Shown: positions 1 to 9,271 of the stretch, piece by piece
Layout: each line of letters opens with the position of its first letter
Numbering within the stretch: the stretch's first letter is position 1
Assembly (NCBI GenBank): GCA_039916305.1
Contig: JBDSLR010000003.1
Location: 61,753-125,752 of the forward strand
Direction: 5' to 3'
Source: JACMLD01 sp039916305
GTDB lineage: Bacteria > Bacteroidota > Bacteroidia > Chitinophagales > Chitinophagaceae
DNA length: 64,000 nt
Notes under the pieces: generated by a model
The model's input: the letters and a program-made list of their open reading frames with translations, nothing else
What the model was told of the DNA's origin: nothing
The model's database searches: none
Position numbers and translations under genes: made by a program

Positions 1-88
1 TCAGCTTCTCCCCGTTTGCAACAGGCTTGGCTGCTGGTGCCACAAAGAGGATTGAGGCCATAATTATCGCAACTATAAACTTATGCAT
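1..88 (-). CDS. N-terminus of a secreted protein, cut by the window edge
   Basis: Reading the minus strand from the ATG at 88-86 gives 29 residues open to the window edge: a short basic start (MHK), a hydrophobic run (IVAIIMASILFV) and a small-residue stretch ending AAKPVA, i.e. a signal peptide followed by the start of a mature, exported protein. The rest lies outside, so no function can be given. It is divergent from ubiX with only 37 bp between the start codons, so both promoters must lie in or next to that gap. The fragment is too short for a normal ORF listing. Confidence 0.55.
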   Translation of the reverse strand, partial: MHKFIVAIIMASILFVAPAAKPVANGEKL

Positions 89-125
89 GGTATTTTTGTT
101 TGTCGTACAAATTAAACGCAGTGGC

Positions 126-686
126 ATGAACAAAATTGTAATAGCTGTAACAGGCGCCAGTGGCTCAGTATACGCCAAACTGGTATTGGACAAATTACTA
201 GCCATAAAAGAGCAATGGACAGAGCTGGCGGTAATAATGACCACTAATGCAAAGGAAGTATGGAAAACCGAACTGGATAACGATCACTATAGCCAATACC
301 CGCTCACCTTTTTTACCCAGCAAGATTTTTCTGCCCCTTTTGCATCGGGCTCGGGCCAGTACAATACAATGATCATCATTCCCTGTTCCATGGGTACACT
401 CGGCAGAATTGCCACGGGTATTTCAAATGATCTTATTACCCGCAGTGCTGATGTTATCTTAAAAGAAAGAAGAAAACTGATTTGTGTAATACGCGATACG
501 CCGTATAACCTCATTCATATCCGCAATATGGAGACCGTAACACTTGCCGGGGGCATTATATGCCCGGCCACACCTTCTTTTTACAGCAAACCAACAACTA
601 TTGAGGAAGTAGCCGCTACCGTTGCAGATCGTGCATTAGACCTGGCCGGGCTTGATATCAGTACTTTTCGCTGGGGAACCAGATAG
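126..686 (+). CDS. ubiX: Flavin prenyltransferase UbiX
   Basis: A 186-residue protein of the UbiX/Pad1 family, which joins dimethylallyl phosphate to FMN to make the prenylated flavin cofactor of UbiD-type decarboxylases. The N-terminal Rossmann motif VTGASGS (residues 8-14), the PCSMGTLGRIATG stretch near residue 85 and the late RDTPYN segment are typical of the family. The ATG at 126 is chosen because the family starts right before the KIVIAVTGASG strand; the open frame extends upstream to 27 but would overlap the divergent secreted gene. A TATTTTTG box at 91-98 resembles a Bacteroidota -7 element. The TAG stop (684-686) is the first unit of a heptamer repeat. No ubiD partner is visible. 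Confidence 0.9.
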   Translation: MNKIVIAVTGASGSVYAKLVLDKLLAIKEQWTELAVIMTTNAKEVWKTELDNDHYSQYPLTFFTQQDFSAPFASGSGQYNTMIIIPCSMGTLGRIATGISNDLITRSADVILKERRKLICVIRDTPYNLIHIRNMETVTLAGGIICPATPSFYSKPTTIEEVAATVADRALDLAGLDISTFRWGTR

Positions 687-775
687 TCTGTAGTCCGTAG
701 TCTTTAGTCGATAATAGTCTACTATTCATAATCCTTCCTGACTATCAATTGCAGACTCAGTACTCACCACTATCA
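684..775. repeat. Convergent heptamer (period-7) repeat between ubiX and the LolA gene
   Basis: From the ubiX stop codon the plus strand reads in sevens: TAGTCTG, TAGTCCG, TAGTCTT, TAGTCGA, then a slipped TAATAGTC. From the stop codon of the convergent LolA-like gene the minus strand also reads in sevens: TGATAGT, GGTGAGT, ACTGAGT, CTGCAAT, TGATAGT. Both stop codons are thus part of the array. Related arrays lie at 22811-22980 and 35304-35363. Function unknown; it may act as an imperfect bidirectional hairpin. Confidence 0.6.
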
Positions 776-1432
776 CCGGAGATCCACTTCCTCCACGCCC
801 GGATATTTCTTTTTATCAAAGACAAACTGCTGATCCGTTACTACGGCAGTTCCGTTGAGGGAGTTGACGGTGTAAGTATACTTGTTGCCATTTTTGTCAA
901 GCACCTTGGTACTGTAAATGCCCTGTTTTGCTTTGTCAACATATACATACACCTTATGAAAGGTCTTGCTCTTATCCGTAGGTGTCATTTCAATTTCCTG
1001 CAGCGTACGTGCACCCTCTTTTTGTTCGCCGTTCAGTTTATAGAGAAAATCTTTATCATAAAAATTGGTCATTAAATTCTGTGGCGTAATTGTTTTGGCA
1101 GACGCATCTACTTTTGTGATGGTCACTTCATTGGCGGCTTTATCATAGGTCCAGGTGTTAACGCCATCAGAAAAAATTTCTTTGTTTTCTTTGCCAGCCA
1201 GTGACACCCGGTATTTATTGGCTTTCATATACACGGTGCCCTTCTGACTACCCTGCAATTTTCCTTTACCATCTTCTACTTTTAATGTAAACAAGACCTG
1301 AACAGCCTTATATGTTTTAAACTTAGCACTTACCCCATCCAGTATTTTCTTTGCAGCCGGATCGCTGCTTGTCTGTGCATTACCCATCATTACAAAACCA
1401 ATCAGCAAGCCAACCATTAAAAACTGTTTCAT
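773..1432 (-). CDS. LolA-like outer-membrane lipoprotein carrier protein
   Basis: A 219-residue periplasmic protein with an N-terminal signal peptide (MKQFLMVGLLIGFVMMGNAQ) and a body matching the LolA / DUF4292-like beta-barrel carriers: an early helix with AKKILDGVSAKFKTYKAVQ, then alternating strands such as GTVYMKANKYRVSL and EIFSDGVNTWTYD. LolA carries lipoproteins from the LolCDE extractor to the outer membrane. The start is set at the second Met of a Met-Met pair, since the longer frame adds a polar stretch in front of the signal peptide. It lies directly downstream of ftsK on the same strand, an order I recall as common in Bacteroidota. Family assignment is good; the true Lol function is inferred. 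Confidence 0.8.
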   Translation of the reverse strand: MKQFLMVGLLIGFVMMGNAQTSSDPAAKKILDGVSAKFKTYKAVQVLFTLKVEDGKGKLQGSQKGTVYMKANKYRVSLAGKENKEIFSDGVNTWTYDKAANEVTITKVDASAKTITPQNLMTNFYDKDFLYKLNGEQKEGARTLQEIEMTPTDKSKTFHKVYVYVDKAKQGIYSTKVLDKNGNKYTYTVNSLNGTAVVTDQQFVFDKKKYPGVEEVDLR

Positions 1433-1747
1433 CATATAGTATTTATTGTAAAATAAAATGCGGCGCAAAGATAAGGTTTAGCGCACCTGGTTAAGACAAT
1501 GACCATTAAAATGCGTTTAATCAGGCGCTGTTAAACTGAATACAAATTTGCAGCCAGAAGGTGTGTAGTCAGTAGCCTTATAAGATGCAGGACGCGTGCA
1601 AAATTACCGTGGCAGTATTTTCTTCTGCTTTTCCGCTGGTCAAAACACAAATAAGGGCATCAGCTTAACCGCCATCCTAACGCCGGCCTTTTTTTATGCC
1701 GTGAAATACACTTAATTATTTTTAAACAACTTCCGTGCACCGGGTAA
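1433..1747. other. Gap between ftsK and the LolA-like gene
   Basis: About 315 bp with no coding potential seen. It holds an imperfect inverted repeat (about 1476-1494 against 1516-1535). No convincing promoter or strong terminator was recognised. Confidence 0.4.
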
Positions 1748-4258
1748 TTATCCCAATAGCCCCAATTGTTGCTGCAAATCTGCCTCAGTTTTTATCAGCA
1801 CATCCCGCACTTTACTGCCCTGGTTGGGGCCAACAATACCCGCTGCTTCCAACTGATCCATTAGCCGGCCGGCACGATTATAACCCAGTTTCATACGTCG
1901 CTGCAACAGGGATGTAGAGCCGCTCTGGCTTTGCACAATCAGCCTGGCGGCATCATCAAACAACGAATCACGGTCGCTTAAATCAAAATCCTTGCCTTCC
2001 ATTTCTTTTTCATCAACATATTCCGGCAGTAAAAAAGCCTGGGTATAGCCGCGCTGATCGCCAATAAAATTGGTTATTTCTTCTACTTCCGGAGTATCTA
2101 CAAAAGCACACTGCAAACGCGTCAGTTCGCCATTGTAAGAAATAAGCATATCTCCCTTACCAATCAACTGCTCCGCACCGCCTGTATCCAAAATGGTTCT
2201 GGAGTCAATTTTAGAGGAAACTTTAAAAGCAATACGCGCCGGAAAATTGGCTTTAATGGTGCCTGTGATGATATTGACTGAAGGTCTTTGGGTGGCGATG
2301 ATAAGATGAATGCCAATAGCGCGGGCCAGCTGCGCAAGACGGGCGATGGGCATTTCCACTTCTTTGCCCGCCGTCATAATCAAATCTGCAAACTCATCTA
2401 TTACCAGTACAATAAACGGGAGGTACTGGTGGCCTTTTTCAGGGTTGAGCCGTCTGCGTACAAATTTATCATTGTACTCTTTAATGTTTCTTGCACCGGC
2501 TTCTTTCAGCAAGTCATACCGGTTATCCATCTCAATGCACAAAGCATTAAGGGTATGGATCACCTTTTTGGTATCAGTGATAATGGCATCTTCCTCACCG
2601 GGTAATTTTGCCAGGAAATGTTTTTCTATGGTGCGGTAAATGCTCAGCTCCACTTTTTTAGGATCGATGAGTACCAGCTTAAGGTGAGACGGATGTTTCT
2701 TATACAGCAATGAAACCAGGATGGCGTTCAACCCAACAGATTTACCCTGGCCGGTAGCACCCGCCATTAATAAGTGGGGCATGGTAGTGAGATCAACAAT
2801 GAAATTTTCATTATCAATCTTTTTACCAATGGCAATGGGCAGGCTGTAAGCACTGTTCTGAAACTTTTCCGAGTTAAGCAGGGTCTTCATGCTTACCACG
2901 GTCTTTTTAACATTGGGCACTTCTATACCAATGGTGCCTTTGCCAGGTATGGGCGCAATAATGCGTATACCCAGTGCCGCCAGGCTCAAAGCAATATCAT
3001 CTTCCAGGTTTTTGATGCGGGAGATGCGGACGCCGGCTGCCGGTACAATCTCATACAGGGTAACGGTAGGGCCAACCGTAGCAGATATTTTTTGAATAGC
3101 GATATCGTAATTCTTCAGCGTTTCTATAATCCGGTTTTTGTTGGTTTCCAGTTCTCCGGGGTCCTGGATGATCTTTTCACTGCCATGGGTTTCCAGCAGA
3201 TCAAGAGACGGATATTTGTAATCACGCAAATCAAGCGTGGGTTCATACAAATCAGTTTCCAGGACCGCTTTTCTTTCACTCTCAATTTCAAGGGTAGTAT
3301 CATTGGGACCTTCAGTTACCTGGGCAACTTCATTAATTTCAAATGAAACCTCGGGCAATTGCTTGCCCCGTTTTTCTGGTTTTACCGGTGGCGCAGCAAC
3401 GATGGGCGGCACTTCAACAGCAGGGGGTCCATCAAAATCATCCTGCTCATCGTTTTCCGTAAGCTTTAATTCAAATGGAGGTGCTTCAAATGCTTCGCGG
3501 GGAGGTATGACCAGTGCCGAACCTTTTTTGAGCGAGTTACCTTTACCATTACCCGCTGGGGTTTCTATAAACAGGGTTGCTTCCTGATCTTCATCGCTTT
3601 GCTCATCTGCATCTGCAGGAATAACTTTTTTACGCTCTGGTAATTGAGGCACTTTAAAAACCGGGTTAAAGCGCCAGATGATATAAGCCAGGCCAACAAT
3701 AGATAAAACAGCCGCCGTACCCAGTGTTCCAATAGCCTGCACCAAAAATTTACTGATGTTTTCTCCAAAACCACCACCCCATGGAAAGCCGCTGCCGCTC
3801 ATGATAAAAGCCAGTGCCACGCTAAAAAAAACCAGGCCGGTAATTACATATTTTGTATTGCGCCAGACAGAGAACAGCTTTTTTCCGAATAATAAATTTA
3901 CACCCGACACAAAGAAAAAAGTGCAAAGTAAAAAGGAAGCAATCCCAAATCCATAATAAAAAAAGAAATGGGCTACCACAGCACCGAGGTTGCCCAGCAG
4001 GTTGGTGGTTTTTACCGAAGAAAATAAAGGGCTCAATCCCTGGTTAAAAACAATCTTCATATCGGCCTTCCAGGTAAACAGGTAAGACGCAAAAGCCACA
4101 AAGAGAAAGAATGCCAGCAAAATCAGCACGGCTCCGGTAATCTTATGGGTACGTTCGTCTTTTACCAGGTTTTTTATTGGTAATGGTTGGTCTTTTTCAG
4201 TTTTCAATTTACCTGTTTCGGTGGCCTGCCCCTTCTTAGATTTTGCCTTATTTGACAT
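1748..4258 (-). CDS. ftsK: DNA translocase FtsK/SpoIIIE
   Basis: An 836-residue septal DNA pump that clears and resolves chromosome termini at division. Order: basic N-terminus, about four membrane segments (residues 35-220), an acidic/proline-rich linker (to about 350), then the motor with Walker A GATGQGKS near residue 497 and Walker B VLVIDEFADL. The C-terminal winged-helix gamma domain (from LIVQSQSGSTSLLQRRMKLG) is present, so the protein is complete and should read oriented DNA sequences. The start is the internal ATG at 4258, because six extra upstream residues (MLIFAA) add nothing typical of the family. The short linker is normal for Bacteroidota FtsK. Confidence 0.95.
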   Translation of the reverse strand: MSNKAKSKKGQATETGKLKTEKDQPLPIKNLVKDERTHKITGAVLILLAFFLFVAFASYLFTWKADMKIVFNQGLSPLFSSVKTTNLLGNLGAVVAHFFFYYGFGIASFLLCTFFFVSGVNLLFGKKLFSVWRNTKYVITGLVFFSVALAFIMSGSGFPWGGGFGENISKFLVQAIGTLGTAAVLSIVGLAYIIWRFNPVFKVPQLPERKKVIPADADEQSDEDQEATLFIETPAGNGKGNSLKKGSALVIPPREAFEAPPFELKLTENDEQDDFDGPPAVEVPPIVAAPPVKPEKRGKQLPEVSFEINEVAQVTEGPNDTTLEIESERKAVLETDLYEPTLDLRDYKYPSLDLLETHGSEKIIQDPGELETNKNRIIETLKNYDIAIQKISATVGPTVTLYEIVPAAGVRISRIKNLEDDIALSLAALGIRIIAPIPGKGTIGIEVPNVKKTVVSMKTLLNSEKFQNSAYSLPIAIGKKIDNENFIVDLTTMPHLLMAGATGQGKSVGLNAILVSLLYKKHPSHLKLVLIDPKKVELSIYRTIEKHFLAKLPGEEDAIITDTKKVIHTLNALCIEMDNRYDLLKEAGARNIKEYNDKFVRRRLNPEKGHQYLPFIVLVIDEFADLIMTAGKEVEMPIARLAQLARAIGIHLIIATQRPSVNIITGTIKANFPARIAFKVSSKIDSRTILDTGGAEQLIGKGDMLISYNGELTRLQCAFVDTPEVEEITNFIGDQRGYTQAFLLPEYVDEKEMEGKDFDLSDRDSLFDDAARLIVQSQSGSTSLLQRRMKLGYNRAGRLMDQLEAAGIVGPNQGSKVRDVLIKTEADLQQQLGLLG

Positions 4259-4381
4259 GGCGGCAAAGATAAGCATATAAGCAAATCATCCGCTTACAAT
4301 GCATTGCAGGCTTTACTAAAAGAAAGTTGTACTTTTCTCCTTTATTGTGATCTGCGCCCGCCCAGTAAAATAACCAAATAA

Positions 4382-6310
4382 ATGACCTTTCCCCAGCTGT
4401 TTTTGAGAAAAAAAATTTTTTTTCTAACCCTGCTGTTTGCCCTGTGCTGCAGCCTTCAAGTGCGGGCACAGCAAAAACCATTTACGGTTGATGTGGCTGC
4501 AATACAGCTGAACGATACCATTGATTACCGGAGCGTTTGCCTGCAGGATAGCTTTCATAAAGTAACATTGGCGCAATTACCCAATCTGCCTTTTAAAACC
4601 GTACCCAAAAATGTTTTACGGCACCTCAATGCTATGCAGGCACAGGAAGACTGGTGGATCTGCTTCCGCCTGCTGAATTCCGCCGACACAGCCATCAGCG
4701 TATATTTTTTCCCTGGCGTATTTGCAAGTACCATCGACCTTTTTCAGTACAATGATTCATTGAAAAGCAGCACTGCTGTTCCGCTGATGCTGCCGGATAT
4801 TGCCGACTCATTAGGATACAGGGGCATCAGGCTGGCACCGGGCCAAAATCAACACTATTATGCACACCTGAAATTTGTGCATACTTCGGTGAATGCCATG
4901 GATCTCCGCATCATAAGGGATTATTACATGGTTCCTTTTTCCCGCAACCTGAAAATACCCCTTAACAACAATACCATGTACAGTTATCTTATTACGGGTA
5001 TTCTGTTAATGATGGTTTTTTACTCAATGGCGGTTTTTATACTCAACCGCAGTATTGAATTTCTGTACTACTCCTGCTTTGCCTTTTTAACAGCACTGCT
5101 GTTTTTCCTTAAATCATTTTACCAGAAGAGTACTGTTTCTTTTAACTACTTCTTTGAAAGCTACCTTGATTTTGTTATACAAAGCCTGGGCATTTTCTTC
5201 TATTTTATTTTCCTGCGCAAATTTCTTGAAACAAGAAAAAACTTTCCGCTCCTCAATAAATTATTTATGGGAGGGCAGGCCGTCATCATTATCAGCCTGG
5301 CTATTTTCTCTTTTTTTACATTTTTTACCGGCAGCTTTATCTCGCAGCAGAATACTGAAACCATTACCAAGTACCAATGGTTTGCCACCACCGTTATTTT
5401 CATTATTTACGCCGTAACAAGGAAAAATAAAATGCTGAATTTCCTGGCAGCAGGGCATTTTTTCCTGGTAGTCCTGTCGGTAATTTCACAGGTACTTATA
5501 GAAAACCCCGGCATTCTCAATATACCCTCGCCTTCTATCTGGCGCGATGCACTGTTCTATTACCAACTGGGCATGACGGTAGAACTGATTTTTTTCCTGA
5601 TGGCACTTGCTTTTAAAAACCGCCGGGATATTATTGACCGTACCAGGGAAAGGGAAAGATTGCTGCTTGACAATGAAAGAAAAGAATTTGAAAAACAACT
5701 GGCCGTAGTAGAAGCAAAACAGGAAGAGCGCAACCGCATTTCTACCGACATGCATGATGAACTGGGTTCCGGCGTTACTGCCATCCGGCTCATGAGTGAG
5801 ATTGTTAAAACAAAAATGAAAGACAATACATTACCCGAAATTGATAAAATATCCAATAATGCCAATGATCTGCTGAGTAAAATGAATACCATTATCTGGA
5901 CCATGAGCAGCAGTAATGACCGGCTGGATAATATGATAGCCTATACCCGCTCCTACGCACTGGAATTTTTTGAAAGCACCACTATTGATTGCCATTTTGA
6001 AACAGACGAGCACATTCCCTCCACCGAAATGAGCGGCGAGAAAAGAAGGAACGTTTTTCTTTGTGTAAAAGAATCTCTCAACAATGTAGTAAAACATTCG
6101 AAAGCAAATGACGTTTGGATTAAAGTAACCACGGTACCCGGCACGCTGGAAATATTAATACATGACAACGGCGTGGGCATCAATATGCAAAAACTACGTG
6201 AGTTTGGTAACGGGCTCAATAATATGAAGAAAAGAATAGAAAGTATTGACGGCAATTTTTCTATCATAAATCAGAATGGCACCACCACCACTATAACAGT
6301 GCCTATGTAA
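4382..6310 (+). CDS. 7TMR-DISM sensor histidine kinase
   Basis: A 642-residue membrane sensor kinase. A signal peptide ends near residue 30 (QVRAQ); an extracellular 7TMR-DISM-type beta domain covers about 35-190 (SADTAISVYFFPGVFAS); seven membrane helices lie at about 195-410; a coiled coil leads to a HisKA_3-type dimerisation helix with phospho-acceptor His at about 458 in STDMHDELGSGVTAIRLM. The ATPase domain follows with an N box (CVKESLNNVVKHS), a G1 box (HDNGVGI) and a G2-like GNGLNNMKKR. These kinases usually pair with a LuxR/NarL-type regulator, but none is adjacent, so it is an orphan here. The signal sensed is unknown. It is convergent with the next gene, 21 bp away. Confidence 0.9.
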   Translation: MTFPQLFLRKKIFFLTLLFALCCSLQVRAQQKPFTVDVAAIQLNDTIDYRSVCLQDSFHKVTLAQLPNLPFKTVPKNVLRHLNAMQAQEDWWICFRLLNSADTAISVYFFPGVFASTIDLFQYNDSLKSSTAVPLMLPDIADSLGYRGIRLAPGQNQHYYAHLKFVHTSVNAMDLRIIRDYYMVPFSRNLKIPLNNNTMYSYLITGILLMMVFYSMAVFILNRSIEFLYYSCFAFLTALLFFLKSFYQKSTVSFNYFFESYLDFVIQSLGIFFYFIFLRKFLETRKNFPLLNKLFMGGQAVIIISLAIFSFFTFFTGSFISQQNTETITKYQWFATTVIFIIYAVTRKNKMLNFLAAGHFFLVVLSVISQVLIENPGILNIPSPSIWRDALFYYQLGMTVELIFFLMALAFKNRRDIIDRTRERERLLLDNERKEFEKQLAVVEAKQEERNRISTDMHDELGSGVTAIRLMSEIVKTKMKDNTLPEIDKISNNANDLLSKMNTIIWTMSSSNDRLDNMIAYTRSYALEFFESTTIDCHFETDEHIPSTEMSGEKRRNVFLCVKESLNNVVKHSKANDVWIKVTTVPGTLEILIHDNGVGINMQKLREFGNGLNNMKKRIESIDGNFSIINQNGTTTTITVPM

Positions 6311-6331
6311 GCACCAGTAAGACCTGAAACT

Positions 6332-6979
6332 TTATGCCCATTGTATAAACCAGTAATAATCGTGCAATACCGTTGTATAAGCTGGCAGCACAACCGGCAC
6401 TTTGAATAGCGGGCAATTGACAACGACTGTATGAAATTCGCCGTTTTCGCCGCAGACATCTACGCCTGTTTCTTCTAACTGTGCTATTATTGAGTGCGAC
6501 AAATACTGACCAAGAAAAGCTTTTCCCATTACTGTATTGCAGGAGACTATCATTGAACTGATCCCTGCATTAAGCATCTGGACAACCAATGCTTTTCTGT
6601 CCTGTTGCCACAAAGGCAATATTGCTTCCAGTTCCGCTTTTGCACAAACCATTTCTTCCCAGTCGCGGTGGGCCTGTAAATCTATATCGCCAAAAACCAT
6701 GGCTTCTGTGGCGTAAACATTTTTAATATGGTTGAGTACCGTCACGAAATTTTTTTCGTAATCATTCCACGTCGTGGGTGTAGCCAGCAACGGTACACCC
6801 ATGGCGGCAGCCTGTTGCTGCAATATGGTTTCGGGCAAACCATGAGAACGTGAAATTTTGCCGTTTTCATTCATCATATTTACCAGTACGGAAGCAACAT
6901 GGCCCTCGTTAACAGCCTGCATCAACGCAAAGCAGCTGTCCTTACCACCACTCCAGGAACAACCTGTGCGCTTACCCAT
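6332..6979 (-). CDS. Dph6-like PP-loop ATP pyrophosphatase
   Basis: A 215-residue protein of the diphthine-ammonia ligase (MJ0570/Dph6) domain family. The PP-loop SGGKDS is at residues 10-15, and the family's later motifs are visible: EAMVFGDIDLQAHRDWEE, then CGENGEFHTVVV near the C-terminus. The fold adenylates a carboxylate or amide. Diphthamide is not made in bacteria, so the bacterial substrate is unknown and the name is by homology only. It overlaps the upstream DUF423 gene by 8 bp, and that gene overlaps aroK by 8 bp, so the three are probably one operon in the order aroK, DUF423, this gene. Confidence 0.8.
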   Translation of the reverse strand: MGKRTGCSWSGGKDSCFALMQAVNEGHVASVLVNMMNENGKISRSHGLPETILQQQAAAMGVPLLATPTTWNDYEKNFVTVLNHIKNVYATEAMVFGDIDLQAHRDWEEMVCAKAELEAILPLWQQDRKALVVQMLNAGISSMIVSCNTVMGKAFLGQYLSHSIIAQLEETGVDVCGENGEFHTVVVNCPLFKVPVVLPAYTTVLHDYYWFIQWA

Positions 6980-7373
6980 TTACCGGCTCTTTTTTTATAA
7001 ATGCAATCACCATCAGTATCCAGCCCGCAATAAAAAACAGGCCCCCAAATGGTGTAATGATGCCAATTTTTGACAGGCCAACTGTATCAGTAGCTTTTAA
7101 AGCGGTGAGTACATACAGCGAACCGGAAAATAGAATAATTCCAAGCTGGAAACAATTGCCCGCCCATTGCAAAAGGGCGCCTGGATATTTTTCATATATT
7201 ATCGCCAATGCCAGTAAAGCAAACGCATGATAAAACTGGTAGCGCACGCCGGTTTCAAAAGCAGACGCTGTTTCTGCCGGAACTACCTGTTTTAAACCGT
7301 GTGCGGCGAATGCCCCCAGTGCTACGGATAACGCCCCTATCAGCGACGCCGTAATTAAAAACCATCTATGCAT
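6972..7373 (-). CDS. DUF423 family membrane protein
   Basis: A 133-residue integral membrane protein with four predicted helices. It begins MHRWFLITASLIGALSVALG and has the DUF423 pattern GAFAAHGLK, then ETGVRYQFYHAFALL and a late FGGLFFIAGWILM. The family (E. coli YgdD) has no assigned function. It sits between aroK and the Dph6-like gene with 8 bp overlaps on both sides, indicating translational coupling. Confidence 0.85.
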   Translation of the reverse strand: MHRWFLITASLIGALSVALGAFAAHGLKQVVPAETASAFETGVRYQFYHAFALLALAIIYEKYPGALLQWAGNCFQLGIILFSGSLYVLTALKATDTVGLSKIGIITPFGGLFFIAGWILMVIAFIKKEPVNG

Positions 7374-7872
7374 CCTGTATTGATTTTAAAAATGATTCTG
7401 TAGTAACCGTTTCTTCATGCAGCATTACATGTGCCTGCTCATAGTACATTTTCCTGTCCTGCAATTTTTTTATAATGAAGGCTTTTAAATCATTGTCAGA
7501 AATATTTTTGATCAGCGGCCTGCTATGTTTTTGTTTGAGCAAACGCCCGAGTAAGATGTCTACAGACGTATTCAGCCAAACCACCCGCCCCTGCTGTTTC
7601 ATAAAATCTATATTATTAAAAAAACAGGGCGTTCCGCCGCCAGTTGAAATGATAACATTTTCGTGGTCATCTGCAAGGGCTTCCAGCACTTCCTGCTCTT
7701 TGTTGCGGAAGTATTCTTCACCCTTATCGTGAAAAATCTGCTGTACACTCATTTTTTCAGACGCTACAATAACTTCATCCAAATCAAAATAGGGCAGCCG
7801 GGTTTGCTCAGACAAAATTTTGCCCCAGTGCGTTTTACCCGAACCCATGAAGCCGATTAAAAATATACGCAT
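7366..7872 (-). CDS. aroK: Shikimate kinase
   Basis: A 168-residue shikimate kinase, which phosphorylates shikimate in the common aromatic pathway that feeds the trp genes elsewhere in this window. The Walker A loop GFMGSGKT is at residues 7-14, the shikimate-binding DLDE motif follows near residue 33, and STGGGTPC is the usual Gly-rich substrate motif. The lid region (LGRLLKQKHSRPL) is present. The ATG at 7872 is preferred to the TTG two codons upstream. It is the first gene of a three-gene overlapping set. Confidence 0.93.
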   Translation of the reverse strand: MRIFLIGFMGSGKTHWGKILSEQTRLPYFDLDEVIVASEKMSVQQIFHDKGEEYFRNKEQEVLEALADDHENVIISTGGGTPCFFNNIDFMKQQGRVVWLNTSVDILLGRLLKQKHSRPLIKNISDNDLKAFIIKKLQDRKMYYEQAHVMLHEETVTTESFLKSIQDA

Positions 7873-7898
7873 ACCCAATCCGCTAAAGGAAAATTATA

Positions 7899-7920
7899 AC
7901 CCCCGCCCCTAAAGGGGAGA
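7899..7920 (+). repeat. C/G-rich dispersed repeat, copy 1
   Basis: ACCCCCGCCCC followed by TAAAGGGGAGA, directly upstream of aroK. It is an inverted copy of the element at 8048-8090; the two face each other across about 130 bp. Same family as 23714-23753, 31841-31865 and 47791-47833. Confidence 0.6.
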
Positions 7921-8047
7921 GTGTAAGATTATAAAATATGATTTTGTTCAATTTATTATTCATGCTTATAAAACAGACACATTCAATCTCCAAACAAAAA
8001 TCTATCATTCATCTCATAATAAATGAATGCAACTATTAATTACCCTT

Positions 8048-8090
8048 GTTGATCTAAGTCTCCCCTTCAGGCGGGACAGGGGGGTATGGG
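8048..8090 (-). repeat. C/G-rich dispersed repeat, copy 2
   Basis: Plus strand reads TTGATCTAAGTCTCCCC, then TTCAGGCGGGACAGGGGGG. It ends 2 bp before the stop codon of the acyl-CoA dehydrogenase gene. The first 16 bases are shared exactly with copy 5 at 47791, which shows a specific repeat family rather than chance GC-richness. Confidence 0.65.
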
Positions 8091-8092
8091 AT

Positions 8093-9271
8093 CTATTTAA
8101 ACGCATTCAACCCCGTTACGTCCATACCCGTAATCAATAAATGTATATCATGCGTACCCTCATAAGTGATTACACTTTCTATATTCATCATGTGGCGCAT
8201 GATGCTGTACTCGCCGGTGATACCCATACCGCCAAGCACCTGCCTGGCATCCCTGCTGATATGCTGAGCTATTTCGCAACCATTGCGTTTGGCCATGCTT
8301 ACCTGTGCGGGCGTAACTTTTTCTTCATTCATTAAAACACCCAGCCGCCAGTTCAATAATTGTGCCTTGGTTATCTCCGTCACCATTTCCGCCAGTTTCT
8401 TTTGCTGCAATTGAAAACCACCAATAGGCCGGTCGAACTGGATTCTTTCTTTTGCGTAGCGCAGGGCCGTGTCATAGCAATCCATAGCGGCACCCACTGC
8501 ACCCCATGCAATACCAAAACGGGCTTTGGTAAGGCAGCTCAGCGGTCCCTTTAAACCCTGCACATTGGGCAGTATATTTTCTTTGGGCACTTTTACATTG
8601 TCGAAAACCAGTTCCCCGGTTGCGCTTGCCCGTAAGCTCCATTTACCGTGTGTGGTGGGAGTGGTAAAACCCTCCATGCCACGCTCTACAATGACGCCCC
8701 GCACGATACCCCCTTCATCCTTGGCCCAAACTACCGCCACCTGCGCAAAAGGCGCATTACTGATCCACATTTTTGCACCGTTTAAAATAACATAGCTCCC
8801 CGCATCTTTAATGGTAGTAAGCATACCGCTCGGATCGCTGCCATGATTGGGTTCCGTAAGCCCAAAACAACCCAGCCATTCGCCGCTGGCCAGTTTGGGT
8901 AAATATTTATGCCGTTGCGCTTCATTACCGTATGCGTAAATGGGAAACATGACCAATGAGCCCTGTACAGAAGCGGTAGAGCGTACACCGCTATCGCCAC
9001 GCTCCAGTTCCTGCATCATTAAACCGTAGCTGATATAATCAAGTCCGCCGCCGCCATACTCTACCGGTATAGTAGGTCCAAAGCAGCCCAGTTCGCCCAG
9101 CTGCTTTACAATATGCTGCGGAAACTCGGCCCGCTGGGCATAGTCTTCTATAATAGGAGAAATTTCTTTTTTTACGTATGAGCGCACGCTTTCCCGCACC
9201 AGCTTTTGTTCTTCGGTAAGTAATTCATCCAACTGGAAATAATCAGGGCTCTGAAACAAATCGTTTGACAT
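8093..9271 (-). CDS. Glutaryl-CoA dehydrogenase-like acyl-CoA dehydrogenase
   Basis: A 392-residue flavoprotein of the acyl-CoA dehydrogenase superfamily, closest in pattern to glutaryl-CoA dehydrogenase, which oxidises and decarboxylates glutaryl-CoA to crotonyl-CoA in lysine/tryptophan breakdown. FAD/substrate motifs are GLTEPNHGSDPSGM (about 135-150) and MWISNAP. The catalytic glutamate is in YEGTHDIHLL near the C-terminus, as in human GCDH. Full length. It stands alone, with no ETF or CoA-transferase genes nearby, so the physiological substrate is inferred from similarity only. Confidence 0.9.
   Translation of the reverse strand: MSNDLFQSPDYFQLDELLTEEQKLVRESVRSYVKKEISPIIEDYAQRAEFPQHIVKQLGELGCFGPTIPVEYGGGGLDYISYGLMMQELERGDSGVRSTASVQGSLVMFPIYAYGNEAQRHKYLPKLASGEWLGCFGLTEPNHGSDPSGMLTTIKDAGSYVILNGAKMWISNAPFAQVAVVWAKDEGGIVRGVIVERGMEGFTTPTTHGKWSLRASATGELVFDNVKVPKENILPNVQGLKGPLSCLTKARFGIAWGAVGAAMDCYDTALRYAKERIQFDRPIGGFQLQQKKLAEMVTEITKAQLLNWRLGVLMNEEKVTPAQVSMAKRNGCEIAQHISRDARQVLGGMGITGEYSIMRHMMNIESVITYEGTHDIHLLITGMDVTGLNAFK

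Noticed and set aside
1476..1535. Imperfect inverted repeat between ftsK and the LolA-like gene
   Set aside because: Too many mismatches and no T run; not reported as a terminator.
2774..3346. 190-codon plus-strand open frame
   Set aside because: Antisense to the ftsK linker and motor; no motifs and no gene-like start.
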